From: Antennarius striatus
Lineage: Eukaryota > Chordata > Actinopteri > Lophiiformes > Antennariidae
NCBI RefSeq assembly: GCF_040054535.1
Contig: NC_090781.1
Location: 7,028,982-7,092,981 of the forward strand
Direction: 5' to 3'
DNA: 64,000 bases
The notes under the pieces are model-generated. The model was not told the DNA's origin and did no database searches. It saw only the letters and a list, made by a program, of their open reading frames with translations. The position numbers were made by a program, and so were the translations under genes. Positions within the stretch are counted from its first letter, which is position 1. Each line of letters opens with the position of its first letter. Shown piece by piece: positions 1 to 26,490 of the stretch.

Positions 1-40
1 TATCATAGATTAAGTTTCACTTGAATTTAGCTAGTGAATA

Positions 41-385
41 ATAATCATTCATTTATTCATCGTCCTGCCGCTTGCATGGGTCGCGGGGAGCTGGAGCCTA
101 TCCCAACTTGTCTTAGGGCGTGAGGCGGGGAAACTCCGGGCGTGACGCCAGTGTACAATGGAGCTACACACACACACACAAACACGCACACACACACACT
201 CGTTCCTATGGACAATGTGGGACTGGCCAATTAACCTGAAGCGCATGTTTTTGGAGGTGGGAGGAAGCCGGAGAACTCGGAGAGAACTCACACAGACATG
301 GGGAGAACATGCAAACTCCGCACAGAGCGGGACTCGAACCCAGAGCCCCCTTGCTGCGCGGCGACAGCGCTACCCACCGCGCCGT
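41..385 (-). mobile_element. SINE-like retroposon, tRNA-type head, with target-site duplication
   Basis: Read on the minus strand, the copy begins near 385 with a tRNA-like head containing a box-B-like GGGTTCGAGTCCCGC (about 330-344). It continues through a body related to the copies at 2941, 28384, 33895, 37100 and 59805, and ends near 41 in an AT-rich tail. The 10-bp direct repeat CTAGTGAATA lies on both sides (31-40 and 386-395), as expected of a target-site duplication. A short CA tract (about 166-200) is inside. The peptides that can be read here are meaningless. The family type is inferred from the box B and the flanking repeat; I cannot name the family. Confidence 0.7.
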
Positions 386-395
386 CTAGTGAATA

Positions 396-2906
396 TTATA
401 AACTATCTTATATATTTTGGAGAGTTTAATCTACACTAACTTATATTTCATAAACTGATTTCTATTGTTAATGTTGTGTTTTGCTTGTCTTTGAAAGCTT
501 GGCAAAGTAAAAGATTTTAAAATGTACTTCATATATAAAACTTGCCTTTACTGTAGCTTCTCATGTCCCCGAACCTTATTCAACTTTTCCTCCATGCGAG
601 CCTGTACTCCAAGAGGATTCCTCCGTTTCAGAGCCCCACATGTGTAAGAGGATATCTCTCTACAGCGGGGTGCTCTAAGAGCAACAGAGCTGCTCCAGCA
701 CTGAGCTAGAGGGAAGAAAAAGAAGGGGAGCAAAGGTATCAAAATATCATCAGAAGACTGGAGAGCAGCTTGATTTCATCTCCTGCAAACCTCTTGTTTT
801 TACTGTATGCATTCTTAAACAGTGTGCACAGGCACGCATGTATACACAAACACTTCTGGTATTGTGTGGAGGAGGGATAAACCAAAGATCGACCACAGAG
901 CTTGGCTCTTCCCTACTGGTTGTCCTCCTCCTCCTTGCAGCGGTGCAGAAGTGAAACATCATCTGCTGCTGCTTGCTGGTTTGAAGGTTTTATTACTTCT
1001 GAATATGTATTCAAGAAAACCCATTATGGAGGAAAATATGTCACTTCTTCAATGAGTTTTAGGGTTATTACTGCATGTGATTTTGATTAAGTCATAATAT
1101 CAATATAATCTTTTTGTACTGTATCTGGAAATTTTTTGATTCCTCCTATGAAAGCAATACAATCCAGTTATATAATATGCTCTTAATATGCATTGCAGAG
1201 TTTATTTATGAATGCAAACCTGGTGCAGCAGCACCAATTCAAGCATAGCTATTTAGAGCTAACCTTGCGCAAGTCCACACACATACACACACATGACTGG
1301 AATGCAGTATTAGTATCTTGGCTGTAGTCGAAGCTATTCACAAATAAGCCCAGTTGTGCTTCATCAAAGTATGGAAGCAACTTTTATTTCTGATGGGGGG
1401 GAGGGGGTGCAAGTTTGCAGAAGTCTATTTCACAACCACAACCAAAGTAAACATTTGATCCAACATCTTTGTTTTTTTAATTAATTGATTCATTATTTGC
1501 TGTTTTCTACTTCTATAGGGTTTACTTACATTTGCTGTTATTAAGAGGCTGTCAGTATTACTCAGTTGTCAATAAACATCAACACATAGGACTATATGTG
1601 TCATTCAAAATATTTCTCTCTTAAGATATCAATGCATCTCTTTCGATAAAGCAACACTGGTATAAATCGGTTTCATCACTTCACATCTGTGTGAGGATTG
1701 TATGATCGTTTGTGGTCAGATAAGGAAACTTCTGCAGCTGCAGCGTCAGATTGATAAAACAAATACCTGGAGAGTCTGACCAGACAAGACTGTGGTGTCT
1801 TTTTCACAGGTTTTGCTTTTAGGAATGCAAACAGCTCTGCTGCATTGAGTTTGGTAAAATGTAGATAAGAGAGTGCATAAGATAAGTGAAGTCAACAGCG
1901 AAGACAATTCAAATTACGTTATTCACAAATGATGAAAAATGAATGGACATATTTTTCTCCTTTTGGCCCAACGATACAAAATAAAATAGATGCTGCTTGC
2001 TTCTCTTCCACTCTTCTATGAAAGACTATTGAGGTACAGAACCGACTTTGTCAACAATACACTGGTCACTGTGTCCATAATTAATGTCGGATAGAATGAT
2101 TGCTGGTTAATCATAAAACCCTCTGTACACTGTTGCTTGTGTCTGTCTTTGCTATCTGCCTGAGTCCCTCCAGGCAAACAGCCTCATGGAACTATTACCC
2201 TTTGGACTGCTGCGTGCGTGGATGCAGCTCAGTCATTATTAAATGGATGCATGGGCTCGCCAACAGTGCAGCCATTTAAATGTTGCAACTAAGATGTAGC
2301 TTGAGAATGCCTGAGAACTGGAGTGACATCACAAAGGAACATGTTTGCCTGACCTCCAGTCTATTAGGATCCAGGGCCCAGTCTCAGCTCCGGCAAACAA
2401 AATTTGCTCGGCTTTATATCCCCTCTGTTTGCTTTCCCCTTCACTGGAGTGACCACCCCTTGTTCTCAGTAGCACTCAAATCCTGCCACGTTTGGGGTCT
2501 CCAGCTCACAGTTCTGCCCACCCAGAATGCAGTAGGTCAACTGACAGATAAAAAACAAATGTCAGATTTTTTTTTTCTATTTTTGAAATTCTCTTTTCAG
2601 GTTTGTCAAGGTTGTTCTCAGCAAATAACAACATATGTCAAAAAAATAAGGCTGTGCCTGTATATTTTCCTTATGCTAAAACCTGTTAAAAATCCACAAG
2701 CTGGCACCACGCATCTCTGAATAGATTTGTTTTACAAGGCATCGCAAATATATTCATAAATACAGGGGTGTTAGAGAGATTAGACGTGCAGATAAACAAC
2801 TGGAAAAAGATACATAATGGTGCAAGAAGAAAATGTATTAGACACTTTATATGATGATTATAAACTTTTGTAACATAAATTAAGTGAATTCATTCAAACC
2901 CCTTGT
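396..2906. other. Intergenic DNA, no gene seen
   Basis: AT-rich sequence with short chance reading frames of at most 146 codons in the track region, none resembling a known protein and none with convincing splice sites. It contains small (CA)n runs near 1270-1295 and a G-rich run near 1396-1408. I see no RNA gene. Confidence 0.6.
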
Positions 2907-2908
2907 TA

Positions 2909-3990
2909 CTGCAGCCTCAAAATGATTCAACCCCCAAACTACGGTGGCGCGGTGGGTAGCGCTGTCACCACACGACAAGGCGTGTCGAGTCCCACTCTGT
3001 GCGGAGTCTACATATTCTCCCCGTGTCTGCGTGGGTTCTCTCCGGGTTCTCCAGCTTCCTCCCACCTACAAAAACATGCAGCTTAGGTGAATTGATGATA
3101 CCAAATTGCCCAGAGGTGTGAGTGTGTGCATGCATGGTTGTCTGTTTGCATGTGGCTCAGCAGTGCACCGACACCGTGCCTGTAGTATGCCCTGCCTCAC
3201 ACCCCAGTCAGCTGGGATATGCTCCAGCCCCGCGAACTGGTATTGATGATGAACGAATGACTGAATCTTCATGAACTCACTTAAACAGTTGAGACCCAAA
3301 GTTGTACCTATCAAGACCCCCATTCCTGAACCCCTAGATTCTCACCACTACTGACATAAAGGACAAGAAAATGTAGCTCCATGCACACAGATATGATTTA
3401 GGATGTTGTTCTGTAGAGCCATGAATTTAAAACTATAACTTTGAAGGTATGTGGATCAGTAGATGTCTTGAGAAGGAACATTGAAGCATATGCTTAAAGG
3501 AACACTCTACCTACATTAAAGCAGGGCAGTGAATTGGTGATGCCTGAGGCTAATTTGCCTTCACCATCAAAAAGAAACCTGCAGCATGTAGAGGGTAACA
3601 TCGATTCCATAAAGCATGAGACAATTGTAGCTGAAAACATCTGTTCATGTGTGAGGAGCTGTAACTTAGCCATCAATGAACATTTTATTGGGACAATGAT
3701 CCTAAGCAGAATTCAAGGTCCATCAAGACTCAGTTTCAGGGTTACTGGATCATTCTAGAGAGGATATCACGGTAGCCTGACATTGATACCATACAAAATC
3801 TTTTGCTGGATTTGAAAAAGGGAGTCACGGTAAATAAATACGGAACTATTCCAAAGTTCAAGGCCTTTACAGATGACCAATGGGCTAAGATTCCTGGGTA
3901 TGCATCATATTTGCAGCAGGTCATAGGATCTAAAGGGTATTTAAGTAGAAATGAGCATCATTAAAGGGTCGAATACTTTTGAGCCTGTAG
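2909..3990 (+). mobile_element. Decayed Tc1/mariner-type DNA transposon with a SINE-like insertion
   Basis: The two ends form imperfect terminal inverted repeats: the left begins CTGCAGCCTCAAAATGATT at 2909, and the complement of the right end reads CTACAGGCTCAAAAGTATT. Each end is flanked by the dinucleotide TA (2907-2908 and 3991-3992), the target duplication of Tc1/mariner elements. Conceptual reading of 3690-3960, with breaks, gives pieces resembling the C-terminal third of Tc1 transposases, including a DNDPK-like stretch near 3694 and FTDDQWAKIP near 3869. The coding part is interrupted by stops and frameshifts and most of the N-terminal part is missing, so the element is dead. The SINE-like copy at 2941-3260 sits inside its left end and is therefore younger. 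Confidence 0.65.
2941..3260 (+). mobile_element. SINE-like retroposon copy
   Basis: Plus-strand copy of the same family as 41-385. It starts with a tRNA-like head (ACGGTGGCGCGGTGGGTAGC) and a damaged box B near 2984-2994. The conserved middle, with CTCCGGGTTCTCC-type sequence, and the GCTGGGATATGCTCCAG-type 3' region follow. It ends near 3260 in an AT-rich tail. It lies inside the Tc1-like relic. No clear target-site duplication was found by eye. Confidence 0.6.
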
Positions 3991-3992
3991 TA

Positions 3993-4139
3993 CTCAAAAC
4001 AATATACTTTGTGTTAGTATATATATGTTTACATACGCTATACTTATACGTATTCTTTTTTTGTTTATTTTTTTTCCAAACACCTACTAACTGTATATTT
4101 GTCAATATATAAATAAAAGACATAATGAGAGAGGATTAT
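3993..4139. other. AT-rich spacer
   Basis: Short AT-rich stretch between the Tc1-like relic and the next retroposon fragment. I see nothing functional in it. Confidence 0.5.
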
Positions 4140-4149
4140 TTTCCATCCA

Positions 4150-4371
4150 AATGTACAACACACCCCTTGGTGAGCTGGCGACATGTCCTGGGTGTACCCT
4201 GCCTCTCTCCTGTAGCAATCTTGGATAGACTCCAGCAGACCAGTGTCCCTCAACGTTGATAAGAGAGGAAAATGGATGGATGGATGGATGGATGGATGGA
4301 TGGATGGATGGATGGATGGATGGATGGTTGGATGGATGGATGGATGGATGGATGAATGGATGGATGGATGG
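4150..4371 (+). mobile_element. 3' fragment of a SINE-like repeat with a (GGAT)n tail
   Basis: Positions 4150-4270 match the 3' half of the family seen at 47520 (GAGCTGGCGACATGTCCTGG, then CCTGCCTCTC). It runs directly into an approximately 100-bp (GGAT)n tract from 4271 to 4371 with a few variant units. A tetranucleotide satellite grown from a retroposon tail is the likely origin; this is inference from position. The 5' head is absent. Confidence 0.6.
4271..4371 (+). repeat. (GGAT)n microsatellite
   Basis: About 25 units of GGAT/ATGG with two or three point changes (GGTTGG near 4326 and GAATGG near 4352). It is fused to the retroposon 3' end at 4150-4270. Confidence 0.9.
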
Positions 4372-4849
4372 ACTAATGATACAATGAATCTTTTTCCTTA
4401 TTAGGCTGCAATTTGGAGACAGCTCTACAAGATTTCACTGTACCAATTGTAATTTCAAATATCTTTTGAAATAATTGATACAATTGATATATACTTAGAA
4501 CCCAGTGCACGTCATCAACGGAACAATTCAAACAACACAATAATTTCATATTAGGATGTCAATTATTAAAAGAATTTCCTGAAGATGACGTATAGACCAA
4601 AAATGTTTGACATATTGATTGTAGTCATCACTCTTTTTTTTTTTTTCAAGATTAAAATAATCTTTAACAAGTCAACTGTTTTTTTTTGTTATTTTCATAG
4701 TCATTGTGAAGGTTTCACAGGCTGTAGTTTACCTCTGAAGTCTATTATTTATGCCTGCATGGCGTGATCCACAAAGCTATGATTTACAAATCCTAACAAC
4801 ACCTTTGTTATAGTGTAATTGTTGGGGGTATTACTCTTTCAGCCTGCCC
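4372..4849. other. Intergenic DNA upstream of oaf
   Basis: AT-rich sequence with poly-T runs near 4633 and 4680. No gene or recognisable repeat was seen. It ends where base composition rises toward the oaf promoter. Confidence 0.5.
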
Positions 4850-20814
<15,965 letters not shown>

Positions 20815-22290
20815 CGTTTACTTTTGGATGATTTTTAAATATCTAAACAAAAAACATTTTTTTCAAGCCAATTCTTCTCCACCCAACACAATTCAAACTT
20901 AACACAGTAACACTGGACCTCAGTTTATGTGATGCAAGTGAAGCTGTCTCAGGTAGGTTGTGGTGGGATCCAGACGTTAAAGCTGAAGCAGAAATGTACT
21001 GTACTCAGGTTTTAAAGGAAACCAAAACTTTTCAGGACAGACAGATGCAGCACATCATTTCAAAAAGGACCCACTAAACTTCAAGACATTTCTGTGAAAA
21101 TGAAATTATTGTCAGATGTTATGTGACTTTGCCAAGAAGCTGTCCCATTTGTGCCTTCTTTGTTTTTGTTTTTTTGGAGAAACTAATGGATGCCAACAAC
21201 AATAACCTCTCAAACAAGCTACACAATGCACAAAACTTGGACGGTGCATTTCTGGTTAATAAAACACTAGCAGAGGAACAGCGGAGTCAAAGTCTGAGCA
21301 CAGGAGTCTTACGAATAACTTGTTATATTCTGGGTTATAACCATTCCTGGATCCATCTTTTTTAAGCTCTGTGAAATATGTAGCTCAACTGTTTAGAACA
21401 AAATAAGTTGGCTGTCAAAAAACCCCACTCACATACTGGCTTTATTTATTTGATTGCAAAGTGACATTTTTGTATCTTTTTATTAAAAAAAAAGTATTTT
21501 TCTTTCTGAATCAAACTATTGAAGCCACAATACCAGAGCACAGGTCACATTGGAATCTATTTTAAATTCTTTCATTTTCGACCTTATTCTTCGGTTCATC
21601 CACTACTTTGTCATAATTACACAGTGTTGTTTCACAACATATCCACCAGCAATATTCACATTACAGTATTCGGTTTAAATGTGTCAAATCAACCAAAGTT
21701 AGCGATTTCTCAGGTTGTCTATACTGCCCCCTCGTGGTTAAACATTACTTTGGTATGCTTCCATTTCCATCCCCAATAGCAGAAATCTGTATTTGGTTTA
21801 TGGTTGTATGTATCCTTGTCAGCAATTCAATGATGATAATTAATACATTTTTTATCCCTATCCAATAATTTGTGAATTGTTCAAGATGTGCCTCTTGAAT
21901 TTTTGGGACCAAATTCCACTTTTTTTACAGGAGCAGATCAGAGTATAATTGTGGCTTGTCTTACCTCCATCTCTATGTCAGTCTATGTTGTCATATCAGA
22001 CTTTTATTTTATGTGTTAGTATGTCCAGCTAACTACAGAACCAAATTATTGAAACGTTTCTATTTCATAGCCTTTTCTGGCGATTAAGTGCCTTAACATT
22101 TCCACTGATCCTAGTTGTGTAATTGTAGATTCAAGCTGATAAGCATTGTTTTTCTATGAAAGACTTCTGAATATATAAAGATGTTGCCATAAGAACAAAA
22201 AAACAAAAATGAAGCAATTAAGTAATGTACAATTTACGAGTTGTACTTTACATACATTGTTGAAATAAAGTCTTTCTTTGCACTGTATGT
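20815..22290 (+). other. oaf: oaf 3' UTR (inferred)
   Basis: AT-rich, non-coding, following the oaf stop. The canonical poly(A) signal AATAAA at 22264-22269 is followed by a TG-rich stretch (22287-22320), the usual arrangement at a cleavage site, so the transcript probably ends near 22285. The site is inferred, not proven. Confidence 0.6.
22264..22269 (+). terminator. oaf: Likely oaf polyadenylation signal
   Basis: AATAAA, with GT-rich sequence 20-50 bp downstream (GAGTGTGTTATTG, then TGTTTGTTTG). Confidence 0.55.
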
Positions 22291-22900
22291 ATGAGTGTGT
22301 TATTGTTTGTTTGTTTGTTTTACCTTGGGAACATTTTTGTATGCATGACCTGTAAGTGCCACAAAGACCTCAACAATTGGAAAAATAGATTTCTTTAACA
22401 GTGGCTCTGCTGACACTCTATTATCGTAAGGAGACTCAATACATTTTGCACTTTTGAAAATTGACACTATTTTAAAGGTATCTTGTGAACAGATTAAGAA
22501 ACACAAACATTATGCATCTCTTGATGGTTGAGTAAAGAGCCTAAGTCTGATAATGATGATGGTCAGCGTCTTGGTGACCAAGATAGACCATAATATACGG
22601 CTGTCAGGTAATAACTATACTTTCTTGTGCTGACAGTAAGACTTCAGCAGTATCCTATATTCATGTAGTTCCTCCATTTTGTTGGAGATTTTTTGTAATT
22701 CCCACTATTGACCACAGGATGTCGCTGTTGCCACAAGTTACTTTTAGAAACGCCTCCAGAACGGAAACGTTTCTGAGAAATATTCCCTAGCGTAAGAACT
22801 AATAATTCAGATCGTCCCGTACTCTCTAAATTATAGCTACATTATAATAACTAAATTATAATGCGGTTTTAACAGACCTATTAGACAAATTTGCGCGTTG
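22291..22900. other. Short intergenic space between oaf and tlcd5
   Basis: About 0.6 kb without a gene. In human this interval holds POU2F3; nothing coding for a POU-specific domain or homeodomain is here. Confidence 0.7.
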
Positions 22901-23340
22901 CTATTTCGACATGCAAACGACGACTGATAAAAGGGGCAGGATGCTGATAAGGGCTGTATCAGTCAATGTTCCTGGGAGCCCACGAACACCACTGTTAGCT
23001 GCTGTCTGAGAACAAACTAAACATCTCGTCCGGACTCACAGCACTCAGCATGTGAAAACGAAGACACCTCTGCGTGTGCGACATCAAGGTACTGATGTTT
23101 CACGGCATCTGTGGAAGAAGGTACAACCGGAGATGAACGCTTTGTTAGCCATTTACAGCCAGGTCGCTCCCGGTTCGCTAAGCTATTAGCTGTAGCATTT
23201 AGCCGACGTCAGAGCAGCTGGTAGAAGGAAAGGCGCCGCTGCGCTGCTTCCATTCATCACAGGAACAAAACTATTCTCACACTAATCCAGCGGAGGTTGT
23301 AGCTCGTTGTGCGTTTATTATGTCCTCACAAGTGTCATTG
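22901..23340 (+). promoter_or_regulatory. tlcd5: tlcd5 promoter and non-coding first exon (inferred)
   Basis: CG dinucleotides cluster from about 22890 to 23310. A possible donor lies after 23088 (ATCAAG then GTACTG), with an alternative after 23120. Coding exon 1 starts after an acceptor at 24731-24733, so at least one upstream non-coding exon is needed and this island is the obvious place. The exact start site and donor are not determined. Confidence 0.45.
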
Positions 23341-24733
23341 TGAGATGTGGGAAATGTACAACTTTTGTTTGGTTTGTTAAGACTCATTAAAACCAAAATG
23401 CATCAAACTGCATTAGCCTTCCACCTGTCTGTGGAAAGTGAACATGTCTTGAGGTGGAACGTCTAAATTATTATTATTAATAATAATAATAATAATGATG
23501 TTGACGGTGATGGTAATAAACGACCCTGCATCCGTTTTAATGTTCGTTTGGCATGATTACAATAGAACTACCCGACTGGAAATACGGAACAGATCTTGAT
23601 GGGATATAAGGACTGAACTAATAACATTAAAAAAAAAAAAAGTTTTTTTTTTTTTAACATTGCAAAGTTTTGTCAGCTTTTGTAACCGTCGGACTGGGAA
23701 AATATTTTTTTTTCCTCTCCTATAATGAAGGAGTGAATGTAGGAATTGGTATCTTTTTTATAGTTAGTGTTGCCAGAAGCCTGAGGGCAGCCTTTGCATG
23801 ATTTGTCTGAAACTCTGCAAATACACATATCCGGGATAGAAACAGGTGATTAAACAGGAAATGCCGACTCTTGTGGAGCAGCTGTTTTCCCTAGGATAAA
23901 AGTTACGGATGGGTCCAAGTTGTTGGTTAGTATTTTCATACAAATAAGAACGTAAACTTGTCAAGAGGTTTCTGGTGTCATTCTAATGAATCAATGATTT
24001 TAGACAAGGAAGATTCTGCATATTCATCTTTGGATTTTAGATTGGTGGTTTTGCAAAACAACCAATGTGGATATATGGCATTGTGTTATGCTGGGATTTA
24101 GTCATTTTTTTCCTAATATTTATTGAATAGTAAATGATAATTATAATTGCTGTTGGCCCCCTTGCCTTGCATGTTGTTGTAGAAAGAAAGAAGTTTTATA
24201 AAAGGTGCCCAAATAAGACCTTCATATTCCCATGTCACCATGTCATCTATAAACATAGTTTGTAGCTGCACAAGTTCACACTGACAACATTACACTTTAA
24301 ATGCAATTGTTGTGTTTCTAAAGATAATCATTTAATAACCACTGATAAATTTCATGCCCAACCCTAAGTAACCTTTGATCTTGTTCTGAGACTTCCTTCA
24401 AGTCTTTGAGAGAACAACTTGTTCCAGTCTTGTGTCTGCATGGTCTCACCTCCATGTGCAAACGTCATAGAAGAACTAGAGACATCCCTCTCACCCCACC
24501 AGACCCTCGCTCTGACAACTGTAGTGCTATTATAGCTCAAGCAAAGGCTAATTGTTGGTCTCGTACAAAGGATTACACAGTCTTAAGTCTTTGGAGGGTA
24601 ATGCTGTCTCTTTCTACTGTAAGCGATACAACAGACCGAAATGCACTGGAAGTTTGCTCGATGAGTGCAAACAGGGGAGGTTTTGCGGTAGGCTGTTGGT
24701 TTTAGCAGCTTGTTTCTATCGTTTTCTTCGTAG
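23341..24733. other. tlcd5: Probable tlcd5 5' UTR intron
   Basis: AT-rich, with a TTA/AAT trinucleotide tract (about 23466-23497) and poly-A/poly-T runs near 23628-23655. It ends in the acceptor TTCTTCGTAG. No gene was seen. Confidence 0.5.
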
Positions 24734-24741
24734 AAGAGAAG

Positions 24742-24937
24742 ATGACTGTGTTTGTGGTCGGTTCGCTCCTGTGCCTGTCCTTTTGGGTGTCTCTCTACTT
24801 TTTCTTCTGTAACGTTAATGGATCCAGGAGCTCTGAGTGGAACTGTCGCCTCGTCACCCTGGTGCACGGTATCCTGGCTGTTTGCGTCACAGCATACATA
24901 GGATATGTGGATGGGCCGTGGCCGTTTGCTTACCCAG
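24742..24937 (+). CDS. tlcd5: tlcd5 coding exon 1
   Basis: 65 codons plus one base. The ATG at 24742 lies eight bases after the acceptor TTCGTAG, with an A-rich, purine-rich context. It encodes the first two membrane helices and ends in PWPFAYP. Donor GTAAGG. Confidence 0.92.
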
Positions 24938-25963
24938 GTAAGGCTGCTTACCTGCTGAGTCACCATGAGTACGGTGGTGACCAGACAGGAAGTAGAACTT
25001 TATGAAAATGAAGCTATAGTCTTTTTTATTATGTGGAAATGCTTTTTGCATAACTGTCAGGTTATGTAAATCTGTAAAAACTGATGCTGCAACAACACTC
25101 TAATTCATATATAAAGTAAAAACATTGGTGGTGGCTCAAATTATTGATCTTCCTGGGTTTAAATTGCTGAACTTGTTTTAAATTATGTCATTTAAAACTC
25201 CTTTAATTAAGAGAGTTAGAATTGTTCACTTTTTTTTACAAACTGCAAAAGTTAAGCGAGAAGAAACCCTTGAAATTTTTTACATTATTTACAGCCCATT
25301 GTTCTCACTTTTATATTGTTGTAACAGTTCTATGCCCCCTCCACATTGAGATGTTATTTTATTGCCATTAATTGTCTTTGATTGGATTTCAAATATGTTT
25401 TAAGAACTCTCATCTGTTTCTTTATGCCAGGTACTAAGAACACATCTCTGCAGATAAGTGCCCTGGTCCTGAGCCTGTGCTACTTTATTTTTGATATGGC
25501 CTGGTGTGTGTACTTCCGCACTGAGGGGCCTGTCATGTTGGCCCATCACACCATGAGCATCTTGGGAATCCTGTCAACGCTGTGGTTGGGGGAGTCTGGC
25601 ATTGAAGGCTGTGCGGTCCTCTTTGGCAGTGAAATCACCAACCCCCTCTTGCAGGCACGCTGGTTCCTCAAACAGACGGGAAATTATGGGACGTGGCTGG
25701 GGACCATTGTGGACGTCCTGTTTGTGCTGCTGTTTGTGCTGATGCGAATCTTTGTGGGAGGTACAATGCTGTACTGTGAGCTGAGCTCCCCAAGACCCAG
25801 ATTCTTTATCAAATGTGGAGGAGTGGCCATGTACATTTTATCCTGGGTGTTCATGATAGACATTGTTCGATTTACCATTCGTAAGAGCAAGAAGTGGCAG
25901 GAGCAGCAGAAAGACCTTCATGAAACCGTGTCGGCTAATGGTCATGGAACCAAAAGGGAATGA
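24742..25963 (+). CDS. tlcd5: tlcd5 (tmem136), TLC-domain multi-pass membrane protein (gene span)
   Basis: Joined exons 24742-24937 and 25431-25963 give 242 residues, near the length I recall for human TMEM136. About six hydrophobic helices lie near residues 4-23, 38-56, 72-93, 105-118, 156-178 and 195-214. The chain has family-like stretches WNCRLVTLVHG, YFIFDMAWCVYF, a histidine pair in LAHHTMSI (H104-H105) and SEITNPLLQARWFL (132-145). The TLC (TRAM-LAG1-CLN8) fold is shared with ceramide synthases, where a histidine pair is important; whether this protein is an enzyme is not established. The C-terminus is basic and polar. The splice phase (1) fits exactly: a split GGT glycine at residue 66. 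It lies between oaf and arhgef12, as TMEM136 does near those genes in human. Confidence 0.93.
24938..25430. other. tlcd5: tlcd5 intron between coding exons
   Basis: 493 bp, GTAAGG to ATGCCAG, AT-rich, with nothing else recognisable. Confidence 0.85.
25431..25963 (+). CDS. tlcd5: tlcd5 coding exon 2 with stop
   Basis: Begins with two bases finishing a glycine codon, then TKNTSLQISALVLS. It carries the HH pair, the SEITNPLLQ stretch and the last membrane helices, and stops at TGA 25961-25963. Confidence 0.94.
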
Positions 25964-26145
25964 TTGTGTTTCACTGAAGGAAATAGATTTACATTATACT
26001 CGTTTTTTTCCACTTTGTGCATGTAAATGGCAAAAAAATCAACTTTTATATCTTAAACTGGTATTTTAAAAGGTATATTTTAAGACCATAGTTGGTTGCA
26101 TTTGGAGGACTATAGGCAACACAAATGACCCCATTTTAGATTAAA

Positions 26146-26490
26146 GGCAAGGCAAGTTTATTTATATAGCACAATTCACACTTTATACTTTACAAAAGCA
26201 AAGAATTACAAGAACATTTAAAAGACAAAAAGGGATTAAAACAAGACAATAAAATATCAATAGAGCATTTGAAAGGAAAAAGGCAGAATGAAATATTTAA
26301 ACTGAAGCTAATGATTAAAATAATCCAGATAATTAAACACAAAAGTAGTTTGTCTGGCTGGAAACCAAAGCACACTTGAATAGATGTCCCTTGCAATTGC
26401 AGTGGACTGTGGCCTAGTCGTGTGGTAGTGGTGTCGCTCCGACGGACAGCTCGGTGTTCGGAAAGCAACTTTTTACATAAAGTACCCAAT
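26146..26490 (-). mobile_element. Retroposon 3'-end fragment, minus orientation
   Basis: The left edge, AAGTTTATTTATATAGCAC, is the complement of the GCTATATAAATAAA tail seen at 43870-43900, followed by A-rich body sequence. This is the fish LINE/SINE-type 3' end, in reverse. The right boundary is uncertain. Confidence 0.45.

Noticed and set aside
310..390. Possible tRNA gene (box B-like GGGTTCGAGTCCC)
   Set aside because: It is the head of a SINE-like copy with a target duplication; no cloverleaf can be folded with a proper acceptor stem.
2280..2720. 146-codon frame upstream of oaf
   Set aside because: No signal, domain or family likeness; codon pattern like random AT-rich DNA; no splice or promoter context.
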